Below are positions 34,157 to 42,011 of a DNA stretch of 47,025 bases, piece by piece. The notes beneath the pieces are model-generated. The model searched no databases and was not told where the DNA came from. It saw only the letters and a program-made list of their open reading frames with translations. Source of the DNA: Acidobacteriota bacterium (lineage in GTDB: Bacteria; Acidobacteriota; UBA4820; DSQY01); NCBI GenBank assembly GCA_040752915.1, contig JBFMHB010000017.1, positions 1 to 47,025 on the forward strand, given 5' to 3'. A program made the position numbers and the translations under genes. Each line of letters opens with the position of its first letter. Within the stretch, counting starts at the first letter, position 1.

Positions 34157-34307
34157 CCTTCGGGCTACTCTTGCGAATCTGTGCATCCCGAAGGGCGGCG
34201 CAACGGCTCGTAGGCCCGCACGGATTCTCCAGAAGAGACAACTTTCGCGTGCCGACGCGCCTTCCTCCGGAGGCGATTTGCTTTAAAATGGCGCCCGGAG
34301 GGGAGAG
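34157..34307. other. Intergenic region before pyruvate kinase with possible -10
   Basis: An 8-bp inverted repeat (CCTTCGGG at 34157-34164, CCCGAAGG at 34187-34194) directly after the previous stop has a 22-base loop and no T tract; it is at best a weak terminator. A TAAAAT -10-like box at 34284-34289 would start transcription about 12 bases before the pyk GTG. No gene is seen. Confidence 0.3.
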
Positions 34308-35714
34308 GTGGCGCGAACCAAGATCGTCTGCACCCTGGGCCCGGCGGCCCAGACCGAGGCGTGCATCGAGGCCCTGGCCCTCCAGGGCATGGACGTGGGC
34401 CGGCTGAACTTTTCGCACGGCACGTACGCGGACCACGCCCGACGCTACGAGGCCCTTCGCAAGGTGTCGCGGAAGATCGGGCGGCCTCTGGCGGCTCTCC
34501 AGGACCTCCAGGGGCCCAAGATCCGCCTGGGTTCGTTCCGCGATCCCGTCGTCCATTTGGAGGAAGGAGCCCCCTTCACCCTTACCATCAAGCCTTGCGA
34601 GGGCAGTACGTCCCGGGCCCACACCACCTACGCGCGCCTTCCGAAGGACGTCAAAAAGGGGGACCGGATCTACCTCGCCGACGGCACGATCGAGCTCCAT
34701 GTCGAGCGTCTCGCCGGGAGCGAGGTTCTTACCCAGGTGGCCCGCGGAGGCCCCCTCCGCTCCCACCAGGGGATCAACCTGCCCGGGGTTCAGCTGAGCA
34801 CTCCGTCCCTCACCGCCAAGGACAAGCGGGACCTCGCCTTCGGCCTCGAACTCGGCGTGGATTTCGTGGCCCTCTCCTTCGTCCGGCGTCCGGGAGACCT
34901 CCGAGCCCTGAAAGCCCTCCTCGGCAAGTCCCCCCACCCGCCGTGGATCGTGGCCAAGATCGAAAAGCCCGAGGCCCTCGACCACCTGGACGGGATCCTT
35001 TCGGAGGTCCATGGGGTCATGGTGGCCCGGGGCGACCTCGGCGTCGAACTGGGGTTGGAGAAGGTGCCCCATGCCCAGAAGACGATCATCTCCGAGGCCA
35101 ACCGGAGGGGGAAGTTCGTCATCACGGCCACCCAGATGCTCGAGTCCATGGTGGACCATCCGACCCCCACCCGGGCGGAGGTGTCGGACGTGGCCAACGC
35201 CATCTTCGACGGCACCGACGCCGTCATGCTGTCGGGGGAGTCCGCCGCGGGGAAATACCCCGTGGAGGCCGTCTCCTTCCTCCACCGCATCGCCGAGGAG
35301 GCCGAGCGGAGCCCCTTCTACCACCCGGAGCGTCAGCCTTTCACGGGCGTGGCCGACTTTCATCACGCCGCCAGCCACGCGGCCGCCAGCGCCGCGCGGG
35401 ACCTCGGGGCCGCGGCCGTGCTCTCCATCACGCCCACGGGCCGGATGCCCCGGCTCCTCTCCAAGTTCCACATGGCCTGTCCGGTCATCGCCTGTTCGGC
35501 CCACGAGGAGGTTCTGAGGCGGCTGGCCGTGGTGTGGGGCGTCGTGCCCCTGCGGGTGGAGCCCGCCTTCGACGCGGAGAAGGCCGTCACGGGAGCCCTC
35601 GAGGCCGCCAGCCGGGCGGGCCACATCCACGCCGGACAGACGGTCCTCGTCACCCTCTCCATGCTGGCGGGCGAATCGGAGATCACCAACGTGCTGAAAT
35701 TGCACCGGGTCTGA
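34308..35714 (+). CDS. pyk: Pyruvate kinase
   Basis: Pyruvate kinase makes pyruvate and ATP from phosphoenolpyruvate and ADP in glycolysis. The 468-residue protein opens RTKIVCTLGPA, then VGRLNFSHGTYADH (substrate Arg/Asn), LQDLQGPKIRLG, and the active-site block IVAKIEKPEALDHLDGIL, MVARGDLGVELG, ITATQMLESMVDHPTPTRAEVSDVANAIFDGTDAVMLSGESAAGKYP. A C-terminal regulatory domain is present (VLSITPTGRMPRLLSKF). Start: GTG at 34308 preceded by GGAGGGGAGAG. Both neighbours are on the same strand, but gaps of 151 and 87 bp suggest it may be separate. Confidence 0.97.
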   Translation: MARTKIVCTLGPAAQTEACIEALALQGMDVGRLNFSHGTYADHARRYEALRKVSRKIGRPLAALQDLQGPKIRLGSFRDPVVHLEEGAPFTLTIKPCEGSTSRAHTTYARLPKDVKKGDRIYLADGTIELHVERLAGSEVLTQVARGGPLRSHQGINLPGVQLSTPSLTAKDKRDLAFGLELGVDFVALSFVRRPGDLRALKALLGKSPHPPWIVAKIEKPEALDHLDGILSEVHGVMVARGDLGVELGLEKVPHAQKTIISEANRRGKFVITATQMLESMVDHPTPTRAEVSDVANAIFDGTDAVMLSGESAAGKYPVEAVSFLHRIAEEAERSPFYHPERQPFTGVADFHHAASHAAASAARDLGAAAVLSITPTGRMPRLLSKFHMACPVIACSAHEEVLRRLAVVWGVVPLRVEPAFDAEKAVTGALEAASRAGHIHAGQTVLVTLSMLAGESEITNVLKLHRV

Positions 35715-35801
35715 TACGGGTTTCCCCTCGCGCCCCAGGCACCAGCGGGGCCGTTGCGGGAGTAAGATGAAGGGCCCGGCGCCGGGATGTGGGAGGAAGA
35801 C

Positions 35802-37277
35802 ATGGATTCTCTCGTGCAGAACGTCCGCGAACTCGTCGAGAAAGTGGTGGAGAACAACCGCTGGCGCCAGAGGCGCTGCGTGAACCTGATCCCCTCCGAG
35901 AACACGCCGTCCCTCCTCGTCAAGCTCTGCGAGATCGGAGATCCCTCGGGGCGGTACGCCGAGCACAAGACGGCCCTCAAGAAGGAAGTGGAGTCCCTCC
36001 AGGGCTCGGGGGCCCTCAAGGGAGACCAGGTCTACTACTACCAGGGCACGGACTTCATCTACGAAGTGGAGCAGCGGCTCAAGGCCGAATTCGGCGCTTA
36101 CATCGGCGGCGAGGAGGTGGAGACGCGGCCCGTCTCGGGGCAGATGGCCAACGAGATCGTCTTCAAGGCGGTCCTGAAGTTCCTCTCGGCCAAGCCCGAC
36201 GGCTTCGCGCCGTTGAGCGCCTCGGGGCGCATCCCGGCGGTGATGAACAACGGCCTGAACGCCGGAGGCCACCTCTCGGCCCAGCCCTTCGGGGCCCTCT
36301 TCAACTTCGTGGACGGCGACGTCGTCAACTTTCCGCTGGAGCCGGGAAATCCGTACAAGATCGACGTGGAGAAGATGCTCGCCCTCGTGGACCGGCACCG
36401 CCCGCCCCTGGTGATCTTCGGGAAGAGCCTCTTCCTTCATCCCGAGCCCGTGACCGCCCTGAGGTCCCACGTGCAGTCCCTGGGCGGGTACCGCCCAATC
36501 GTCATGTTCGACGGGGCCCACGTGCTCGGAATCCTCGGCCCGCACTTCCAGGATCCGCTTTCGGAAGGGGCCGACGTGGTCACCGGCTCGACCCACAAGA
36601 CCTTTTTCGGTCCCCAGCGGGGCATCGTGGCGGGCCGCTTCCCCAAAGAGAGCCCCTTGAGAAAACTGTGGACGGAGATCCAGGGACGCGCCTTCCCCGG
36701 CTCCACCAGCAACCACCACCTCGGGACCCAGCTCGCCATGCTGGCCGCCACCCTCGAGATGAACGCCTTCCGGGAGGAGTACCAGCGGCAGGTGCTTTCC
36801 AACGCCCGGGCCTTCGCCGCCGCGCTCTCCCGCGAGGGAATCCCCGTGGAGGGCGGGGAGGCCGAGGGCTTCACGCACACCCACCAGGTCGTGGTGCGCG
36901 TCTCCCCCTTCGGCGACGGCAAGGAGATCGCCCACCGCCTGGAGCGAAACCACATCGTCGTCAACTTCCAGGCCCTTCCCGACGACGAGACCTTCTACCA
37001 CCCGAGCGGCCTGAGAACGGGCGTCCAGGAGATGACTCGCTTCGGCATGAAGGAAGGCGACTTCTCGGATCTGGCCCGGATTTTCGCCGACGTGGTGATC
37101 CGGAAGAAGGACGCGGCGGAGGAAGTGGCGGGCTTCCGCGCCAAGTTCACCACCATGGGATACTGCCTCGGCCCGGAGGAGACCCTCTCCGTGGCGCCGG
37201 CCCTCTTCGAGAGCCTCTTTCCCGCTCATCCCTTTTTCGAGCGCTTCGCCCAGGCTCTGAGGGCCGCCACGCCCTAG
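35802..37277 (+). CDS. Divergent serine hydroxymethyltransferase-like PLP enzyme
   Basis: A 491-residue fold-type I PLP protein, longer than canonical GlyA (about 420). SHMT-like segments are CVNLIPSENTPSLLV, GRYAEHKT, VETRPVSGQMANEIVF, FDGAHVLGILG and the PLP-lysine motif GSTHKTFFGPQRG (canonical THKTLRGPRGG). Near the end FYHPSGLRTGVQEMTRFGM corresponds to the GIRIGTPAxTTRG region. Several positions of the folate-binding loops seem altered, so the product could be a true SHMT variant or a related aldolase or lyase. Start: ATG at 35802 with GGGAGGA five bases upstream; 35787 lacks a ribosome site. A clear terminator follows. Whether a canonical glyA exists elsewhere would decide its role. 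Confidence 0.78.
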   Translation: MDSLVQNVRELVEKVVENNRWRQRRCVNLIPSENTPSLLVKLCEIGDPSGRYAEHKTALKKEVESLQGSGALKGDQVYYYQGTDFIYEVEQRLKAEFGAYIGGEEVETRPVSGQMANEIVFKAVLKFLSAKPDGFAPLSASGRIPAVMNNGLNAGGHLSAQPFGALFNFVDGDVVNFPLEPGNPYKIDVEKMLALVDRHRPPLVIFGKSLFLHPEPVTALRSHVQSLGGYRPIVMFDGAHVLGILGPHFQDPLSEGADVVTGSTHKTFFGPQRGIVAGRFPKESPLRKLWTEIQGRAFPGSTSNHHLGTQLAMLAATLEMNAFREEYQRQVLSNARAFAAALSREGIPVEGGEAEGFTHTHQVVVRVSPFGDGKEIAHRLERNHIVVNFQALPDDETFYHPSGLRTGVQEMTRFGMKEGDFSDLARIFADVVIRKKDAAEEVAGFRAKFTTMGYCLGPEETLSVAPALFESLFPAHPFFERFAQALRAATP

Positions 37278-37301
37278 CCCGTTTTCGCCCCGAAGGCGGG
37301 A

Positions 37302-37331
37302 GGGGGGAGGCCCGAAGGCCTCCCCCCTTTT
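37302..37331 (+). terminator. Rho-independent terminator of the SHMT-like gene
   Basis: An 11-bp perfect stem (GGGGGGAGGCC / GGCCTCCCCCC) with a CGAA tetraloop is followed by TTTT, 24 bases after the stop. The minus-strand side has no T tract. Confidence 0.85.
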
Positions 37332-37356
37332 CATGGACCGCGGAGCGATCTCTCGA

Positions 37357-39480
37357 TCACCGCACCTTCATCCCAAGGGTCCGGACGAGAAAGGCGAATC
37401 GGTCCGCGGCCTCCTCGATGCGCTTGGCCGTGGGCTTTCCCTGCCCGTGCCCCGCCTTGGTTTCGACGCGAAGGAGGAAGGGCCCTCCCTTGCCCTCGGC
37501 CTGCAGGAGAGCCGCCATCTTGCGCGCGTGGAGCGGGTCCACCCGGCTGTCGCTGGCCCCCGTCATGAGGAGGGTGGGGGGGTAGGTCACATCGCCCCGG
37601 ACGTTGTGGTAGGGCGAGTAGGCGCGGAGGTACTTGAACTGCTCCGGGTCCTCCGAAGAGCCGTACTCGGGGATCCAATAGCGGGCGATGGAGAAGCGGT
37701 GGTAGCGGAGCATGTCGAGGAGAGGCACCTCGATGACCACGGCGCCGAAGAGGTCCGGTCGCTGGGTCAGCGCGGCTCCCGTGAGCAGGCCTCCGTTCGA
37801 TCCGCCCTCCGCCGCGAGGCGTTCCTTCGAGGTGTATCCGTTGGCGACGAGGAATTCGGCCGCCGCGTAGAAGTCGTCGAAGACGTTCTGCTTCTTCTCG
37901 CGCATCCCGGCCCGGTGCCAGGCTTCGCCGTACTCTCCTCCGCCCCGCAGGTTGGGCAGGGCGAAGACGCCTCCCTGTTCGAGCCACCACAGGACGACGG
38001 GGGAGAAGAAGGGCGTCTCGGAGATCGTGAACCCGCCGTAGCCGGTGAGGTAGCAGGGGGCGGTCCCGTCCCTGCGCAAGTCCTTCTTGTGGGCCACGAA
38101 CATGGACACCTTCGTTCCGTCCCGGCTCGTCACCCACACCTGCTCGGTGGCGAAGTCGTCGGTGCGGAAGGGGACCCTCGGCGCGAAGAAGGTGGCGAGG
38201 CTTCCCTCCCCCACGTCGTACCTCAGGACGGTTTTCGGCAGGGTAAAGCCCGAGACCGTCAGGAAGACCCGGCGGCTGTCCCACCGGCCCGAGGTGCCTG
38301 AAACCGAGACCATGGGCGGGAGGGGGACGCTGCCCAGGTCCTTTCCGTCGAGCCCCCGGATGTCCACCCGGCAGGTGGCGTTGTGGAGCGACTCCACGAA
38401 GAGTCGTCCGCCGTAGATCGCGATGCTGTCCAGGGAGTCCTTCCCCTCGGGGATGATCTCCGTCCACTTCTCGCGACGCGGATCCACAAGGTCCACGGCG
38501 AAGACGCGCCCGTTGGGCGCGCCCTCCGTCGTGAGGCAGTAGAAGACCCCGTTGTAGATTTCGCCCTCGTACTGGTCGTGGAAGCCCCGCGTGATCTGGA
38601 CGAGGGCGCCCGACCGGAGGTCCTTCACCCAGATTTCCGTGCTGCGGTCCGAGCCCTCGTAGGCGGAGATGAGCAGGTGGTTCGCGTCGTTGGAGAGGGC
38701 CACGCCGAAGCCGATCTCCTTCTTGGCCGGGCAGGCGAGAACCAGCGTGTCCGCCTCCGGATCGTCGCCCAGCCTGTGGAAGAGGACCTTCCGGTTGTAG
38801 TTCCTCTCGTTCTCCGGGACCGTTCCCGGCTTGGGAAAACGGGTGTAGTAGAACCCCGTCTCGTCGGGAAGCCACGCCACCGAGGAGAACCGGCACCCGT
38901 CGATGACGTCGGAAAGGTCCCGGCCCGTGGCCGTCTCCCGGATCCGCAGGACGCTCTGCTCCGTGCCGTTCGGGGACGTGCCGTAGGCCACGTACTTCCC
39001 CTTTTCGCTCACGTACCACCAGTCCATGGCCACCGTGCCGTCGGCGGACAGGGTGTTCGGGTCGATGAGGACACGGGACGCGCCTTCGGGCCCCTCCTGG
39101 ACGTAAAGAGGAGACTGGTTCTGGAGGCCGTCGTTTTTCGTGTAGAAAAGCAGGCCACCGGCCTCGACCGGCGTGTCCATTTTCTCGTAGTTCCACAGCG
39201 CCTTGAGCCGCTTGGCGATGGCCGGCCGAGCCGGGACGGCGTCGAGGTAGCGCCGCGTGACGGCGTTTTGGGCCTCCGTCCAGGCGGCCACTTCGGGCGA
39301 TTCACCGTTCTCCAGCCAGCGGTAGGGATCCGAAATCGCCGTGCCGAAGTAGTCGTCGGTCACCTTTTCGGCGCGGGTGGCCGGGTACGAGATCCCCGCC
39401 CCGGGACTTTCCGCCCCCCCAGCCAGACAGACGGCCAGGGCCAGCGCTCCGAGGACCGTTTCCTTCGTGAATGTGCGCAT
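37357..39480 (-). CDS. Prolyl oligopeptidase (S9A family), exported
   Basis: A 707-residue serine peptidase with an N-terminal signal sequence (VLGALALAVCLAGGAES). The next part is the S9A seven-bladed propeller start, YPATRAEKVTDDYFGTAISDPYRWLE. The C-terminal alpha/beta hydrolase domain has the nucleophile in AAEGGSNGGLLTGA, the Asp in TGASDSRVDPLHARK, and the His in ETKAGHGQG. DARRGGEYGE-like surroundings (NLRGGGEYGEAWHRAG) are diagnostic. It cleaves short peptides after proline, probably in the periplasm. The ATG at 39480 lies 36 bp after the HD-GYP regulator, so they may share a transcript. It runs toward the SHMT-like gene. Confidence 0.95.
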   Translation of the reverse strand: MRTFTKETVLGALALAVCLAGGAESPGAGISYPATRAEKVTDDYFGTAISDPYRWLENGESPEVAAWTEAQNAVTRRYLDAVPARPAIAKRLKALWNYEKMDTPVEAGGLLFYTKNDGLQNQSPLYVQEGPEGASRVLIDPNTLSADGTVAMDWWYVSEKGKYVAYGTSPNGTEQSVLRIRETATGRDLSDVIDGCRFSSVAWLPDETGFYYTRFPKPGTVPENERNYNRKVLFHRLGDDPEADTLVLACPAKKEIGFGVALSNDANHLLISAYEGSDRSTEIWVKDLRSGALVQITRGFHDQYEGEIYNGVFYCLTTEGAPNGRVFAVDLVDPRREKWTEIIPEGKDSLDSIAIYGGRLFVESLHNATCRVDIRGLDGKDLGSVPLPPMVSVSGTSGRWDSRRVFLTVSGFTLPKTVLRYDVGEGSLATFFAPRVPFRTDDFATEQVWVTSRDGTKVSMFVAHKKDLRRDGTAPCYLTGYGGFTISETPFFSPVVLWWLEQGGVFALPNLRGGGEYGEAWHRAGMREKKQNVFDDFYAAAEFLVANGYTSKERLAAEGGSNGGLLTGAALTQRPDLFGAVVIEVPLLDMLRYHRFSIARYWIPEYGSSEDPEQFKYLRAYSPYHNVRGDVTYPPTLLMTGASDSRVDPLHARKMAALLQAEGKGGPFLLRVETKAGHGQGKPTAKRIEEAADRFAFLVRTLGMKVR

Positions 39481-39516
39481 GGGGCTTTACTCCTTCCGAT
39501 CGGACTTGGTCATGGA

Positions 39517-41061
39517 TCAGTGAACCTTCGGTGAATCCGCTGGAGAATCGGCGTCTCCCGACGGCGTGAGCGGAACATCGGCATAGGCGCGATGGAGGTC
39601 GAGAATCTCCCCTTCGTGGCCGAGGAAGCAGGCGAGCACCTCCGGGTCGAAGTGGCCCGGGCGGACGCGCGCGTCCCCGGCGGCGAGGATCCGGAGGGCC
39701 TCCGCGTGGCCCAGCGGCGGCTTGTAGGGACGCGCGCTGCGGAGGGCGTCGTACACGTCCACCACCTTCACGATGCGCGCCGAGAGGGGGATGGCCTCCC
39801 CGGAAAGACCGTCGGGATAGCCGGTCCCGTCCCAGTTCTCGTGGTGGCACAGGGCGATCTCCCTGGCCATGCCCAGCCGGGGCGAATCTCCCAGGATCAC
39901 GGCGCCGTAGCGCGGATGGCGCCGCACCCAGGACCACTCCTCCTGGGTCAAGGCACCCGGCTTCCTCAGGACGGCGGGAGGGAGGCTGAGCTTTCCCACG
40001 TCGTGCATCTGCGCGCTGTGGCCGATCCACTTGAGGAAATCGCCGCCGCATCCCAGGCGGCCGGCGAGCAGGACGGAGGCGGCGTTGACCCGCAGGATGT
40101 GGTTCCCCGTGTCCTGGTCGTTCAGCTCGGCGGCGCGGGCCAGGGCGGTCATCATGTAGACGAAGGAGGCCTCGGTCTCCCGGACCTGCTCCGAAAGGCG
40201 CTCCAGAAAGCCCCGCTCGAGGGCCAGGGTCCTCAGCACCTGGGCGTCGTGGATGTTCACCTCCTGGGAGTAGCCGGCGGCGAGGACCCAATGGTCCCCG
40301 TGGGAGAGGCCGGCGAGGCCCGCCAGGGTCCCAGGGGGGCCGAAAAGGGGCTCCAGGTCCGAGGGGAGCCTCCCGCCCAGCCAGAAGAGTCCCCCTTCCC
40401 GCCCCGCCGGCTCCAGGCCCCTTTCCAGGCAGGCGAGGGGGATGCGCGCCGGAGTGGACTCCAGGCGTCCCTCCACCAGGCGGAAGGCCGTTCCGGCCAG
40501 CGTTCCAGCCTGTTCGCTCCCCGCCCAGAGGCGGGACGGGCGGAGGGAGTCCGCGCCGCCTTCCCGCAGGAGGGCCGCGACGACGGCCTCTCCGAGCCGG
40601 TCCAGGGGCTCCCGGCTGAGGAACAGCCCTTCGGCGATGGCCCCCAGGTCCCCGATCTGCCGGTAGGCGTTGAGGAGCTGGTCGTTCATCCGCTTGAACC
40701 GGAGGAGGGAGCGCACCCGGGCGCGGAGCTCCAGGGGATCCACGGGTTTGAGGAGAAAATCGTCGGCCCCCAGTTCCAGGCTACGGATCCGCGACTCCCG
40801 GTCTTCCAGGCCCGTGATCACGACGATGGGGATGAAGCGGGTGCTCTCCTCCTCCTTGAGGGCCTTCAGGACGGAGAAGCCGTCCCCGCCCGGGAGTTCC
40901 AGGTCGAGCACGATGAGGTCCGGCGGCGAGAGGTTCACGTGGGCCAGGACCTCGGCGCCGGCGACGGCCTCCGAGAGGTCGTATCCCTCGGGCTCCAGGA
41001 CCCCCGAAAGGATGGCCCTCACCAGGGCGTCATCGTCGGCCACCAGGATCCGGTGCGTCAT
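39517..41061 (-). CDS. Response regulator with C-terminal HD-GYP domain
   Basis: A 514-residue protein. Residues about 4-120 form a receiver domain: ILVADDDALVRAIL, the phospho-acceptor Asp in LIVLDLELPGGDGF, and Lys in DDFLLKPVDP. The middle 190 residues have no motif I recognise. Residues about 330-495 are an HD-GYP domain: TGNHILRVN, GHSAQMHDVGKLSLP, HPRYGAVIL, CHHENWDGTGYPDGLSGEAIP and ARIVKVVDVYDAL. All key residues of cyclic-di-GMP phosphodiesterases are present. It should lower c-di-GMP when phosphorylated. Start ATG at 41061 follows a G-rich ribosome site. The partner kinase is not nearby. c-di-GMP commonly controls pili such as those encoded here. Confidence 0.94.
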   Translation of the reverse strand: MTHRILVADDDALVRAILSGVLEPEGYDLSEAVAGAEVLAHVNLSPPDLIVLDLELPGGDGFSVLKALKEEESTRFIPIVVITGLEDRESRIRSLELGADDFLLKPVDPLELRARVRSLLRFKRMNDQLLNAYRQIGDLGAIAEGLFLSREPLDRLGEAVVAALLREGGADSLRPSRLWAGSEQAGTLAGTAFRLVEGRLESTPARIPLACLERGLEPAGREGGLFWLGGRLPSDLEPLFGPPGTLAGLAGLSHGDHWVLAAGYSQEVNIHDAQVLRTLALERGFLERLSEQVRETEASFVYMMTALARAAELNDQDTGNHILRVNAASVLLAGRLGCGGDFLKWIGHSAQMHDVGKLSLPPAVLRKPGALTQEEWSWVRRHPRYGAVILGDSPRLGMAREIALCHHENWDGTGYPDGLSGEAIPLSARIVKVVDVYDALRSARPYKPPLGHAEALRILAAGDARVRPGHFDPEVLACFLGHEGEILDLHRAYADVPLTPSGDADSPADSPKVH

Positions 41062-41130
41062 CGCCCCCCCTTCGCCCTCGCAAACCAGTTTATACGAAGC
41101 CAGGAGCGCCGCGGTTTCGCCCGCCGCTCG

Positions 41131-41160
41131 TTGACCGCCCGCCGGCCGCGCGGCTATCCT
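41131..41160 (+). promoter_or_regulatory. Candidate promoter of thyX
   Basis: TTGACC and TATCCT are 18 bp apart; transcription would begin near 41167, ten bases before the thyX ATG. The -35 matches consensus in five positions, the -10 in four. Confidence 0.45.
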
Positions 41161-41176
41161 GGCGCCGGAGGTTCCC

Positions 41177-41989
41177 ATGGCCCACGTGGTGGTTCCCGAG
41201 GCGGAGGCCCTGCTCGACCGGGAATTCCCGGTTCTCGACAAGGGCTTCGTCCGCCTCGTCGATTACCTCGGCTCCGACGAACGCATCGTCCAGGCGGCGC
41301 GCGTCTCCTACGGTCGGGGCACGAAGACCGTCCGGGAAGACGCGGCCCTCATCGACTACCTCATGCGCAACCAGCACACCTCGCCCTTCGAGCAGGTGGT
41401 CCTGACCCTCCACGTGAAGCTTCCCATTTTCGTGGCGAGGCAGTGGGTGCGCCACCGCACGGCGCGCCTCAACGAGATCTCGGGACGCTACTCGGTCATG
41501 AAGGACGAGTTCTACGTCCCCACGGCTCAGACCTTGAGAACCCAATCGGAGGTGAACAAGCAGGGCCGCTCCGAGGAGAGCCTCTCGGAGGACGACGCCA
41601 GGGCCGTCGTGGAAGGGCTCGCGGCCGGCCAGGCGGAAGCCTACGCCCGCTACGAAGCCATGCTGGAAAAGAACCTGGCCCGCGAGGTGGCCCGCATCGG
41701 CCTTCCCCTGAGCCTGTACACCGAGTGGTACTGGCAGATGGACCTCAACAACCTTTTCCGCTTCCTCAAACTGCGGCTCGACGCCCACGCCCAGTGGGAG
41801 ATCCGCCAGTACGCGCGAGTCATCGCGGACCTCACGCGCGCCGTGGCGCCCCTGGCCTACGCCGCCTTCGAGCGCCACGTCCTCTACGCCGTGACCCTCT
41901 CCTCCGAGTCCGCCCGCTGGCTCAAGTCCCGCCTCGAGGGGCAGGGGGACCTTCCCAAGGAAGTTCGGGAGAAACTGGGCACGGAGTAG
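41177..41989 (+). CDS. thyX: FAD-dependent thymidylate synthase ThyX
   Basis: ThyX makes dTMP from dUMP with methylene-tetrahydrofolate and FAD, without producing dihydrofolate. The 270-residue protein has the ThyX signature RHRTARLNEISGRY at residues 92-105, preceded by NQHTSPFEQVVLTLHVKLPIFVARQWV. Later segments LPLSLYTEWYWQMDLNNLFRFLKLR and HAQWEIRQYA are family-typical. The ATG at 41177 has GGAGG five bases upstream. It is divergent from the HD-GYP gene and convergent with polA, 22 bp apart. Its presence suggests that ThyA is absent, as the two rarely coexist. Confidence 0.97.
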   Translation: MAHVVVPEAEALLDREFPVLDKGFVRLVDYLGSDERIVQAARVSYGRGTKTVREDAALIDYLMRNQHTSPFEQVVLTLHVKLPIFVARQWVRHRTARLNEISGRYSVMKDEFYVPTAQTLRTQSEVNKQGRSEESLSEDDARAVVEGLAAGQAEAYARYEAMLEKNLAREVARIGLPLSLYTEWYWQMDLNNLFRFLKLRLDAHAQWEIRQYARVIADLTRAVAPLAYAAFERHVLYAVTLSSESARWLKSRLEGQGDLPKEVREKLGTE

Positions 41990-42011
41990 GCGACCCGAGG
42001 GCAGAGGGCGC

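Noticed and set aside
33486-37334. A 1282-codon open frame on the minus strand
   Set aside because: It lies opposite the YbhN-like, pyruvate kinase and SHMT-like genes, all of which have clear family motifs. The frame is open only because high-GC codons leave few stops; its translation is low-complexity His/Gly/Arg-rich text.
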